This document shows, one piece after another, positions 1-5,059 of a stretch of DNA of 5,144 nucleotides. Made by a program: the position numbers and the translations under genes. This DNA comes from an uncultured Eubacteriales bacterium (GTDB taxonomy: Bacteria; Bacillota; Clostridia; Lachnospirales; Lachnospiraceae), in NCBI GenBank assembly GCA_900557175.1, contig USSL01000144.1:1-5144 (forward strand), read 5' to 3'. The notes below the pieces were generated by a model. The model saw only the letters and a list, made by a program, of their open reading frames with translations. It had not been told where the DNA came from and did not search any database. Position 1 is the first letter of the stretch. Each line of letters opens with the position of its first letter.

Positions 1-1
1 A

Positions 2-98
2 CGGTCACCGGAGATCAGCCGGAGGGAAAAGGCGCATATGGAGGCGGTACGTGCCCTTGCCGGGGAATGTATGGTCCTTTTGGAGAATAACGGGCGCC
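2..98 (+). pseudogene. N-terminal fragment of a GH3 beta-glucosidase-like protein
   Basis: Reading the plus strand from base 2 gives about 30 residues that include ISRREK, HMEAVRALAG and GECMVLLENNG. The last part matches the conserved start of glycoside hydrolase family 3 proteins, where an L-A-x-E-x-x-V-L-L-x-N-x-G block is followed by LPL. Here the match ends at the glycine (bases 92-94) or one codon later. Beyond it the same frame only reads the antisense of the GH36 gene. The frame is open to the left edge, so the true start lies outside the window, and the ATG at 38 is probably internal. A full GH3 enzyme is usually 700 residues or more, so this is a small remnant. GH3 enzymes release terminal beta-linked sugars from oligosaccharides. 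The family call rests on one motif, so it is a recognition by eye and not proven. Confidence 0.62.
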
Positions 99-1685
99 GC
101 CGCCGGAGCAGTTTTCCAAAAGAAGATTCGGAAATTCAGTTACAAGACGTTCCTGAAGCTCATATACACCGAGCACATAACGATGATAGAGTTCGCCCTG
201 CTGTTCGCTGTCCAGATAAATACTGCCCAAATCCGTCAGCTGACGGTTCATATCCCATTTCACATAAGAAATATCCGCACTTCTCAAAATCTTTGCAACA
301 CATTCGTAAGCATAGTCAACGACCTCCGGTCTCGACAAGTCAAGAACGTACTGGGCACGGCTTAATGTACCTCTCCGCCCCGGAATCTGAATTGCCCAGT
401 CCGGATGAGCCTTATAAAGCTCTGAATCCGGCGAAATCATTTCCGGCTCGAACCAAATGCCGAATAAAAGCCCTTCCGCCTTCACCCTTTCAACAAGCGT
501 ATTAAGGCCGCCCGGCAGTTTATTTTCATTGACAACCCAGTCGCCGAGAGAGCTGTCGTCGCTGCTTCTGTGGCCGAACCAGCCGTCATCCATAACAAGC
601 ATTTCCACGCCGGCTTTTTTGGCTTCTTTGGCGATTGCCACAAGCTTGTCCGTATCAAAATCAAAATACGTTGCTTCCCAGTTATTAATTAAAATTGGGC
701 GCGCCTTATGAAGATAAGGACTTCTGATTAAATGATTTCTGTACAAATCGTGGAAGGCACGGCTCATTTTTCCAAGACCTTCATCGGAATAAACGCATAC
801 AACCTCCGGCGCCTGAAACGCATCGCCCGGCTTTAATACCCATTCAAAGCCGTCCGGATGAATACCCATAAGCATTCTCACCGAATTAAACTGACTTGCC
901 TCAGCCATCGCCATAAAATTACCTGAGTATACAAAATGCATTGCATAAACATCGCCGGTATCTTCTGTCGTTTCCGGCGTCATTAAGGCAATAAACGGAT
1001 GCTCCTGGTGACTTGACTCACCGCGGACAGATGAAACACTGTGCTTGCCGTATGTGACATCACACTCTGTGATATGGCGTTCTCTCGCCCATGAACCGCT
1101 TAAAGAAAGCATTTTAAAGTCTTCATTATCCATATCCATGCAGGCACTTAAAACCTTTTCGACATAAAGCTTCTCACTGCCTTCATTGACAAGGCGGACA
1201 CTTCGCACAACCGCATCGCTGTCATCAAATACAGAATAGCTGAGAATGACTTTAAGTCCTGTCACTTTATCCTCACAATGAATTTCAAGTGTATGAACGC
1301 CTTCATTATTTTCAGCAAATGTGGACGGCATTCCCTCTAAAGGCTTCTTACCGTCAAAAATCTCATGGTTTACATATGTTAATTCACACGCTCTGTGGCC
1401 GCCCGCAGTACGGATTCTTAAGCTGCTTTCGCGGTAATCGCCGACGCCCCATGTTGAATATTCTGTCGGAAATGTATCTGCAAAGGAACATTTCTCACGC
1501 ATATTTTCAGACGGCACAAACGGCGCCTCTCCTGTTCTGAGCAGCGCGCCAAGTCCCTCGAGGCTTTCCAGTTTTTTCCCGTAATAAACATGACCTGCAT
1601 AACCGTCTGCAATACCGATCACATAGCTTGTTGTCTTCGTATCAAGCTGAAATAATTTTTGTTTCTCGTCGTAAAAAATACTCAT
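15..1685 (-). CDS. Alpha-galactosidase, GH36, truncated at C-terminus
   Basis: This encodes the N-terminal beta-sandwich domain and most of the catalytic barrel of a GH36 alpha-galactosidase, which removes alpha-1,6-galactose from galactomannan, melibiose or raffinose-type sugars. Visible motifs are NNWEATYFDF (334-343), MDDGWFG (365-371), GIWFEPEM (409-416), YVLDLSRPEV (446-455), the nucleophile Asp478 in YVKWDMNR, and ENCSGGGAR (524-532). Family members then continue with FDPGMLYY and the SDDTDA acid/base motif near residue 548, for a total of about 730 residues. Here homology stops at Arg532 (bases 90-92). The remaining 24 codons are antisense of a GH3 fragment, ending at a stop at base 15. 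The encoded protein would lack its acid/base residue and C-terminal domain, so it should be inactive as written. The start is well supported by a GGGAGGA ribosome site six bases upstream. It lies 12 bases after the GH113 gene, in one operon. No signal peptide is seen, so the product is likely cytoplasmic. Confidence 0.93.
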   Translation of the reverse strand: MSIFYDEKQKLFQLDTKTTSYVIGIADGYAGHVYYGKKLESLEGLGALLRTGEAPFVPSENMREKCSFADTFPTEYSTWGVGDYRESSLRIRTAGGHRACELTYVNHEIFDGKKPLEGMPSTFAENNEGVHTLEIHCEDKVTGLKVILSYSVFDDSDAVVRSVRLVNEGSEKLYVEKVLSACMDMDNEDFKMLSLSGSWARERHITECDVTYGKHSVSSVRGESSHQEHPFIALMTPETTEDTGDVYAMHFVYSGNFMAMAEASQFNSVRMLMGIHPDGFEWVLKPGDAFQAPEVVCVYSDEGLGKMSRAFHDLYRNHLIRSPYLHKARPILINNWEATYFDFDTDKLVAIAKEAKKAGVEMLVMDDGWFGHRSSDDSSLGDWVVNENKLPGGLNTLVERVKAEGLLFGIWFEPEMISPDSELYKAHPDWAIQIPGRRGTLSRAQYVLDLSRPEVVDYAYECVAKILRSADISYVKWDMNRQLTDLGSIYLDSEQQGELYHRYVLGVYELQERLVTEFPNLLLENCSGGGARYSPKGPYIPRQGHVPPPYAPFPSG

Positions 1686-1691
1686 GTCAAT

Positions 1692-1698
1692 TCCTCCC
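1692..1698 (-). promoter_or_regulatory. Ribosome binding site of the GH36 gene
   Basis: The minus strand reads GGGAGGA six bases before the ATG at 1685. Its first base is shared with the last base of the upstream GH113 stop codon (TAG, 1700-1698). This overlap supports co-transcription and probably translational coupling of the two glycosidases. Confidence 0.85.
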
Positions 1699-2636
1699 TA
1701 TTTTGAAGTATAAAAATCTTTAATCACCTGACATGCCGGTTTGCCATAGACAGAATAACCGTCATTAATGATCGGATATTCGGAATAATTCGACACCCAG
1801 TCCCAGCAGACATAGCCTTTAAGCCACGGGCGCTTTTCGCCCTCCTCAAACATTTTTGCATAATAGCGGCTCTGCTCCTCTAAATCAAGCGGTCCCTCAA
1901 ACGTCCAGTCATTCGGCACCGCAGAGCTTCCTGTACGGCACGGTATACCACACTCAGCAAAGAAAAACGGCTTATCAAAAGCGTCTGCAACCGCCTTAAT
2001 ACGACGGAAGTTTTCATCCCACTTATCTATCGGATAGTAACCGCTTGAAGAAATCACATCGAGCGCATCCCACCATGTCACCATTTCTTCCTGATATTTA
2101 TCTGTATTATAAGTTAAAAGTCCATGATAAACAAGACGCACCTTTTCAATTAATGCGCGCCAATATTTTTCCTGACGCTCAGCCATCACAAGCTCACAGC
2201 CGATCATCAGCATTTCACAGCCCGTCTTTTCGGCAATAGCCGCATAATGAAGCATATATTTCGTATAATTTTCAAACCACACACTCCATTTCGGCTCACA
2301 GACAACATCTTTATCAAAAAAATTAATAAATGCACGCCATACACCGTTTCTGCAGTTTAACATCGGCTTTAAAATCACGCGCAAGCCAAGTGTTTTCGCA
2401 TAAGCAATGACCCCCTCAAGCATTTCATCGGACGGCATATGCGGTCCCGTATAATCAATCGCCTCTGAATGGGGTGTGTCCTGAAGGGCGCCGATCGCAA
2501 TAATTGCCGTGTCAAGCGCCGTACTTTCCCTCATCGTTTCCATAGACGCTTTTATCTGCGCCATATCAAAACCGCCGCCGGCGCTCTCACACAAACGGAA
2601 TGTAAAGCCTTTAATAAAATCAAAATCCTTTCTCAT
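1698..2636 (-). CDS. GH113 beta-mannanase-like glycosidase
   Basis: This 312-residue protein appears complete and has the usual length of GH113 enzymes, single-domain (beta/alpha)8 barrels of clan GH-A that act on beta-1,4-mannan and manno-oligosaccharides. It opens with IKGFTFRLCESAGGGFD, close to the usual family start. The likely acid/base glutamate is Glu148 in MIGCELVMAE at the end of strand 4. The likely nucleophile is Glu228 in KPFFFAECGIP at strand 7. Other barrel features are RVILKPML (86-93), SSSGYYPID (196-204) and a Trp-rich YVCWDWV near strand 8 (275-281). No signal peptide or membrane segment is visible, so it probably acts inside the cell on imported oligosaccharides. It is the first gene of a minus-strand operon with the GH36 galactosidase, which fits galactomannan use, and it is divergent from an AraC regulator. 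Family membership is fairly secure. Exact substrate is inference, since related clan GH-A proteins are sometimes labelled generically as glycosidase-like. Confidence 0.83.
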   Translation of the reverse strand: MRKDFDFIKGFTFRLCESAGGGFDMAQIKASMETMRESTALDTAIIAIGALQDTPHSEAIDYTGPHMPSDEMLEGVIAYAKTLGLRVILKPMLNCRNGVWRAFINFFDKDVVCEPKWSVWFENYTKYMLHYAAIAEKTGCEMLMIGCELVMAERQEKYWRALIEKVRLVYHGLLTYNTDKYQEEMVTWWDALDVISSSGYYPIDKWDENFRRIKAVADAFDKPFFFAECGIPCRTGSSAVPNDWTFEGPLDLEEQSRYYAKMFEEGEKRPWLKGYVCWDWVSNYSEYPIINDGYSVYGKPACQVIKDFYTSK

Positions 2637-2645
2637 GAATCTTTA

Positions 2646-2652
2646 TCCTCCC
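2646..2652 (-). promoter_or_regulatory. Ribosome binding site of the GH113 gene
   Basis: The minus strand reads GGGAGGA nine bases before the ATG at 2636, a near-perfect Shine-Dalgarno sequence. It fixes the start of the GH113 protein at MRKDFDF. Confidence 0.85.
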
Positions 2653-2716
2653 AAAAATGAAATCTTATGATATGTCATATATAACCACGTCCCACCCTTA
2701 AAAAGAATGGAAAATA

Positions 2717-2740
2717 TCGCTATTTTTTGTCTTTTAGCGA
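2717..2740. repeat. Spaced inverted repeat TCGCTA-N12-TAGCGA
   Basis: TCGCTA (2717-2722) and its exact reverse complement TAGCGA (2735-2740) are separated by 12 bases, so the half-sites are 18 bases apart centre to centre, close to two helical turns. An overlapping AT-only inverted repeat, AAAATA/TATTTT (2711-2726), has a four-base loop. The spacing would suit a dimeric regulator, but six-base arms can arise by chance in AT-rich DNA. Confidence 0.35.
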
Positions 2741-2754
2741 CCAATCTGCCCTTG

Positions 2755-2769
2755 TTTACATGATGTAAA
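2755..2769. promoter_or_regulatory. Perfect palindrome TTTACATGATGTAAA, candidate operator
   Basis: The seven-base arms TTTACAT and ATGTAAA are exact reverse complements around a single central G. The site lies midway between the divergent genes, about 80 bases upstream of the AraC start codon and about 120 bases from the GH113 start codon. It is just upstream of the putative extended -10 of the regulator. Its symmetry suggests binding by a dimeric repressor or activator. The binding protein is unknown; the adjacent AraC protein or a LacI-type regulator elsewhere are both possible. It does not match the catabolite-control (cre) consensus. Confidence 0.5.
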
Positions 2770-2821
2770 TATGATATTCTTGACATGCTATATGACACCA
2801 GCCGCACCCGCGGCGGACTTT

Positions 2822-2826
2822 GGAGG
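2822..2826 (+). promoter_or_regulatory. Ribosome binding site that fixes the AraC start
   Basis: GGAGG lies nine bases before the ATG at 2836. No comparable sequence lies before the upstream in-frame ATG at 2785, which also overlaps the putative promoter. The start at 2836 is therefore preferred. Confidence 0.8.
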
Positions 2827-2835
2827 CAGACACTC

Positions 2836-3747
2836 ATGTACTACGAATTTAATGCTGAACGGCTTCCCCATATTTCTTATATGAATTTATATTCCGGGCC
2901 CGATATCTACGTTCATCCGCGCCGCATTTCCGGTGAATACATTATTTTCTTTATCAAAAACGGAACAATGGATATAAAAGAAAATGACATCCATTATCAT
3001 TTGACTGAAGGCGATATGATCATTCTCGATCCGTACAGCGCCCACGAAGGAACACATCCGGGGCGCGACGCCCACTACTATATCCATCTGAGGCCGGAGA
3101 CATTTATGCCTTTTACGCTGCCGGAAAATATGACAATTCACCAGTTTTTGGAACATAACCGCAGCTTAAACTACACCGTTTCCCCGTTTTCCCAGGAAAT
3201 GTACGGGCGTTCGCGGCTGATTCTCCCAAAACATATGCATATTTCCGACAGCACCGTGCGCAATAAATTTGAACTTGCCATGGAACAGGCTGCCTTTGCC
3301 GCCGAGCACCGGGAGGATTATTATAAGCTGACATGCTCATCTTGTTTTCTCCAAATTTTAATCGAGCTGGCTGTCTGCTATTCAAACAGTGTCCTCGCCA
3401 TTGGCAATGAAAACTTTTCCAAAGGACAGATTCAGACGCTGGAGGCACTTACTGCTTATCTTCATGAAAATTTTAGCCAAAAGCTGACCGGCGCCTGCCT
3501 TGAAGCACAGTTTGACATGAATTTTGATTATTTAAACCGGCTTTTTAAACGCAAATACGGCACGCCAATCTTTACGTATCTGAACACGCTGCGTATTAAT
3601 AAGTCTGTAAAAATGCTTATAGCCGGCAACACAAAGGCTTATGAGATTGCCCGCGCTGTCGGCTATAATGATGAATATTACTTTAGTAAAGTGTTTAAAA
3701 AGCAAATCGGTGTGTCACCGAAAAATTATCTGAAGCTGCATACGTAA
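2836..3747 (+). CDS. AraC-family transcriptional regulator
   Basis: This 303-residue DNA-binding regulator has the usual AraC two-domain layout and length. From the chosen start, MYYEFNAERLPHISYMNLYS, residues about 20-90 form a cupin-like sensor domain: HPRRISGEYIIFFI, then GDMIILDPYSAHEG, a typical sugar-pocket turn, then YYIHLRP. A helical linker follows. Residues about 203-300 hold the double helix-turn-helix. The first helix pair includes LTGACLEAQFDMNFDYLNRLFKRKYG. The second carries the family signature AYEIARAVGYNDEYYFSKVF, ending in GVSPKNYL. An in-frame ATG at 2785 would add 17 residues (LYDTSRTRGG...) that lack homology-like character and a ribosome site. The gene is divergent from the mannanase/galactosidase operon, so it very likely controls that operon, probably activating it in response to a manno- or galacto-oligosaccharide. 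The ligand is inference. It converges with the zinc-ribbon gene, with only 20 bases between stop codons and no visible hairpin terminator. Confidence 0.93.
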   Translation: MYYEFNAERLPHISYMNLYSGPDIYVHPRRISGEYIIFFIKNGTMDIKENDIHYHLTEGDMIILDPYSAHEGTHPGRDAHYYIHLRPETFMPFTLPENMTIHQFLEHNRSLNYTVSPFSQEMYGRSRLILPKHMHISDSTVRNKFELAMEQAAFAAEHREDYYKLTCSSCFLQILIELAVCYSNSVLAIGNENFSKGQIQTLEALTAYLHENFSQKLTGACLEAQFDMNFDYLNRLFKRKYGTPIFTYLNTLRINKSVKMLIAGNTKAYEIARAVGYNDEYYFSKVFKKQIGVSPKNYLKLHT

Positions 3748-3767
3748 TGTCTCCAACGGCATGTGTG

Positions 3768-3956
3768 TTATTCAACTTCTTCATAATCAAGGTCATCGAT
3801 GGTTCTTGCACCTTCTTTAATGTATGTCCCCATACTGCCGCAGTACGGACAGCATCCGAAGTCATCGCCAAATTCGGCAATTAAGTCTGTGGCATATTTA
3901 AAAAGCTTACCGCATTTTGGACATTTATAATAAAAATATAATGCACCCCAGCTCAT
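3768..3956 (-). CDS. Small zinc-ribbon protein, 62 residues
   Basis: This short protein carries two cysteine pairs, CPKC at 12-15 and CPYC at 36-39 (with Cys35 adjacent), spaced as in a rubredoxin- or zinc-ribbon-like knuckle fold that binds one zinc ion. The tail (residues 50-62) is strongly acidic, ending DDLDYEEVE. There is no membrane segment or signal peptide. A strong GGAGG ribosome site lies six bases upstream, and its start is only 12 bases beyond the stop of the BKACE-family gene, so the two are surely one operon. I do not recognise a named family. Possible roles are a metal-binding partner of the upstream enzyme, a nucleic acid-binding protein or a protein-interaction module; the sequence does not decide among these. 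The gene is credible despite its size because of the paired CxxC motifs, the ribosome site and tight packing. Confidence 0.82.
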   Translation of the reverse strand: MSWGALYFYYKCPKCGKLFKYATDLIAEFGDDFGCCPYCGSMGTYIKEGARTIDDLDYEEVE

Positions 3957-3962
3957 TTTATG

Positions 3963-3967
3963 CCTCC
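3963..3967 (-). promoter_or_regulatory. Ribosome binding site of the zinc-ribbon gene
   Basis: The minus strand reads GGAGG six bases before the ATG at 3956. It begins one base past the stop codon (TAA, 3971-3969) of the upstream gene, indicating tightly coupled translation. Confidence 0.82.
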
Positions 3968-3968
3968 A

Positions 3969-4631
3969 TTATTTCAGGCTTAAAATCTGACGGGCTTCAT
4001 CCGGTGTTGCGGTCTGTCTTCCAAAAAGCTCAATCGCCTGTTTCGCACGTTCTACAAACTGTACATTGCTCTTTGCAAGCTCGCCCTTGCCGAACATGAC
4101 ATTATCCTCCATACCGACACGGATATGACCGCCCATAGCAATAGCGGCATACATAATTTCCATGGCGCTGTGTCCGACGCCAAAGCATGACCATGTAGAA
4201 CCCGGACAGAGTGACTCCATCGTTTCTTTCATAAATACAAGATTTTTCACAGATCCCGGAATACCATTGGCACAGCCCATGCAAAACTGGAAGTGAAGCG
4301 GCGCTTTTAATACACCCTTTTTCACATAATAAGCTGCATTGGCAATCATCCCCGGATCAAAGGCTTCAATTTCAGGCTTTACGTTATACTGCTGCATTGT
4401 CGCGCCCAGTTCCTCAAGAAACGCAGGCGGATTTAAAAACAGACTGCTGTTTAACCAGTTCATTGAACCGCAGTCGTATGATGCCATCTCAGGGCTTAAT
4501 TCCCTTAAATGTGCCTGACGTGTTTCATCTGTTGCATGAAGGTCTCCTGATGTTGTCAGATTTAAGACAATATCACAGTCCTTATGGGCACGGATCAATT
4601 CGACTGTCTTTTTAAATTTTTCTTTATCCAT
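3969..4631 (-). CDS. BKACE-family (DUF849) beta-keto acid cleavage enzyme, N-terminus missing
   Basis: The 220 residues match the central and C-terminal parts of the DUF849/BKACE family, typified by 3-keto-5-aminohexanoate cleavage enzyme of lysine fermentation. These are zinc TIM-barrel enzymes that condense a beta-keto acid with acetyl-CoA. Recognisable blocks are NLTTSGD (24-30), LSPEMASYDCGSMNW (45-59), YNVKPEIEAFDPGMI (82-96), HFQFCMGC (113-120), GGHIRVGMEDN (167-177, containing the conserved Glu175) and TPDEARQIL at the end. Family members are about 270-300 residues. The missing first 50-55 residues normally include a catalytic glutamate and the HxH zinc ligands, so the product should be inactive. 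A TAA lies in frame 18 bases upstream of the ATG, so the frame cannot be extended. An AAGGAAAG ribosome-like site (4641-4648) sits nine bases upstream, which suggests the native gene start has been joined to an internal Met. The true substrate cannot be told: the family is broad and no lysine-pathway genes are visible. Confidence 0.85.
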   Translation of the reverse strand: MDKEKFKKTVELIRAHKDCDIVLNLTTSGDLHATDETRQAHLRELSPEMASYDCGSMNWLNSSLFLNPPAFLEELGATMQQYNVKPEIEAFDPGMIANAAYYVKKGVLKAPLHFQFCMGCANGIPGSVKNLVFMKETMESLCPGSTWSCFGVGHSAMEIMYAAIAMGGHIRVGMEDNVMFGKGELAKSNVQFVERAKQAIELFGRQTATPDEARQILSLK

Positions 4632-4640
4632 GACAACACT

Positions 4641-4648
4641 CTTTCCTT
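4641..4648 (-). promoter_or_regulatory. Ribosome-site-like AAGGAAAG before the BKACE start
   Basis: The minus strand reads AAGGAAAG nine bases before the ATG at 4631 and six bases after the cyclase stop codon. It is a plausible, moderate Shine-Dalgarno site. It probably belonged to the full-length gene's start, since the protein that follows begins at an internal family position. Confidence 0.55.
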
Positions 4649-4653
4649 ACATT

Positions 4654-4944
4654 TTATCTGCTCTGAACGCCCATTCCGCAGTAAAGATATGTTCTGTCCG
4701 GAACATCATTTAAATCGTCCTCATCAATTTCTGCAACGCAGCGTGCCATTGAGCCGTCGCCCATATACCATCTTAATGGGAAGCAGTAAAATCTGAAGCG
4801 TTTTCCTTTAACCTTTTCAAGGTCACCGCCAAGGTTTTCAACACCGACAATACCATGGCCGAGCATTGTTTTATGACAAGGTTCCCATGTTTCCCAACAT
4901 CCGATAGCTTCCAAAGCACCAAATTTCTTATCATAAGCTTCTTT
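4654..4944 (-). pseudogene. C-terminal fragment of a cyclase-family (PF04199-like) hydrolase
   Basis: About 96 codons read from KEAYDKKFGALEAIGCWETW to the stop at 4656-4654. The blocks CHKTMLGHGIVGVENLGGD, RFRFYCFPLRW and GDGSMARCVAEID match the C-terminal part of the cyclase family, metal-dependent hydrolases that include kynurenine formamidase and isatin hydrolase. In these proteins a conserved H-x-x-L-L-G-x-G-I-x-x-x-E-N block precedes a core strand of the form FPL-x-x-x-x-GDGSP. Full proteins are usually 210-270 residues, so roughly the first half to two-thirds is absent, including the N-terminal metal-binding HxGTHxD-type motif. The upper boundary (about 4932-4944) is where a serine recombinase fragment begins in another frame. 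The first ATG inside the fragment (4914) is an internal residue, not a real start. It lies just upstream of, and is probably co-transcribed with, the BKACE-type gene. Its natural substrate is unknown. Confidence 0.68.
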
Positions 4945-4985
4945 GCAATCTGATATGGTCCGAAACCGTCAATCGTCATGGCAAA
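4932..4985 (-). pseudogene. Serine recombinase fragment, distal piece
   Basis: Eighteen codons read FAMTIDGFGPYQIAKKLM. This resembles the recombinase-domain segment of large serine site-specific recombinases, where an I-F-x-M-x-x-x-G-x-G-x-x-x-I-A-x-x-L block follows the YGY motif. It is cut at the left by the cyclase fragment, with overlapping bases at 4932-4944, and at the right by the proximal recombinase piece, from which it is offset in frame. Read alone from the ATG at 4979, the frame goes on to out-of-frame cyclase DNA, so the 68-codon open frame is not a real protein. Confidence 0.6.
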
Positions 4986-4987
4986 AG

Positions 4988-5059
4988 CTTGCCGGACTTG
5001 CCTTTGGACTGGAAAGTGGAACGAATTTTGCGGCTGGTGTCTCTGGCATAATACTCATT
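4988..5059 (-). pseudogene. Serine recombinase fragment, proximal piece
   Basis: Twenty-four codons contain NEYYARDTSRKIRSTFQSK followed by GKSGK. This is the highly conserved end of the resolvase catalytic domain and start of the recombinase domain in clostridial large serine recombinases, which move integrative elements and some prophages. In intact proteins GKSGK is followed by about 35-40 residues, including HLTGTxxYGY, before the FAMTIDG segment. Here those residues are missing and the next piece starts almost at once in a different frame. The N-terminal catalytic serine region is also absent upstream. The remnant cannot be functional. It points to a mobile element somewhere in the source DNA, not necessarily at this position. 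Confidence 0.68.

Larger units (their letters stand above)
2653..2821. promoter_or_regulatory. Divergent promoter region between glycosidase operon and AraC gene
   Basis: This AT-rich spacer must carry both promoters. For the minus-strand operon, the AT-rich TTATATATGAC block (about 2674-2684) is a possible -10 region, about 20 bases upstream of the ribosome site. I see no good -35, as is common for activator-dependent promoters. For the plus-strand regulator, TGCTATATG (2786-2794) resembles an extended -10 element (TGn plus TATA). The octamer TATGATAT occurs at 2666-2673 and again at 2770-2777 in the same orientation. A GC-rich 5-bp hairpin (GCCGC/GCGGC, 2801-2814, four-base loop) lies in the regulator's leader, just before its ribosome site. 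Promoter positions are inference; the repeats are directly visible. Confidence 0.5.

Noticed and set aside
38..505. Plus-strand open frame of 155 codons
   Set aside because: Only the first 20 codons carry GH3-like sequence. The rest is the antisense of the GH36 gene and has no protein character.
2780..2785. TTGACA as a -35 box for the AraC gene
   Set aside because: No -10-like sequence lies 16-18 bases downstream; that stretch is GC-rich hairpin sequence.
3113..3448. Minus-strand 111-codon open frame inside the AraC gene
   Set aside because: It is a shadow of a well-supported AraC coding sequence and has no family resemblance.
3748..3767. Bidirectional terminator between the AraC and zinc-ribbon genes
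   Set aside because: The 20-base gap has no stem-loop or T-tract.
4938..4946. A one-base deletion in the cyclase gene explaining the frame change
   Set aside because: Restoring the frame would extend the cyclase into FAMTIDGFGPYQIA, which is recombinase-type sequence, so a joint of two genes fits better.
4773..4979. Minus-strand 68-codon open frame as one gene
   Set aside because: Its first 15 codons are a serine recombinase piece and the remainder is cyclase DNA in the wrong frame.
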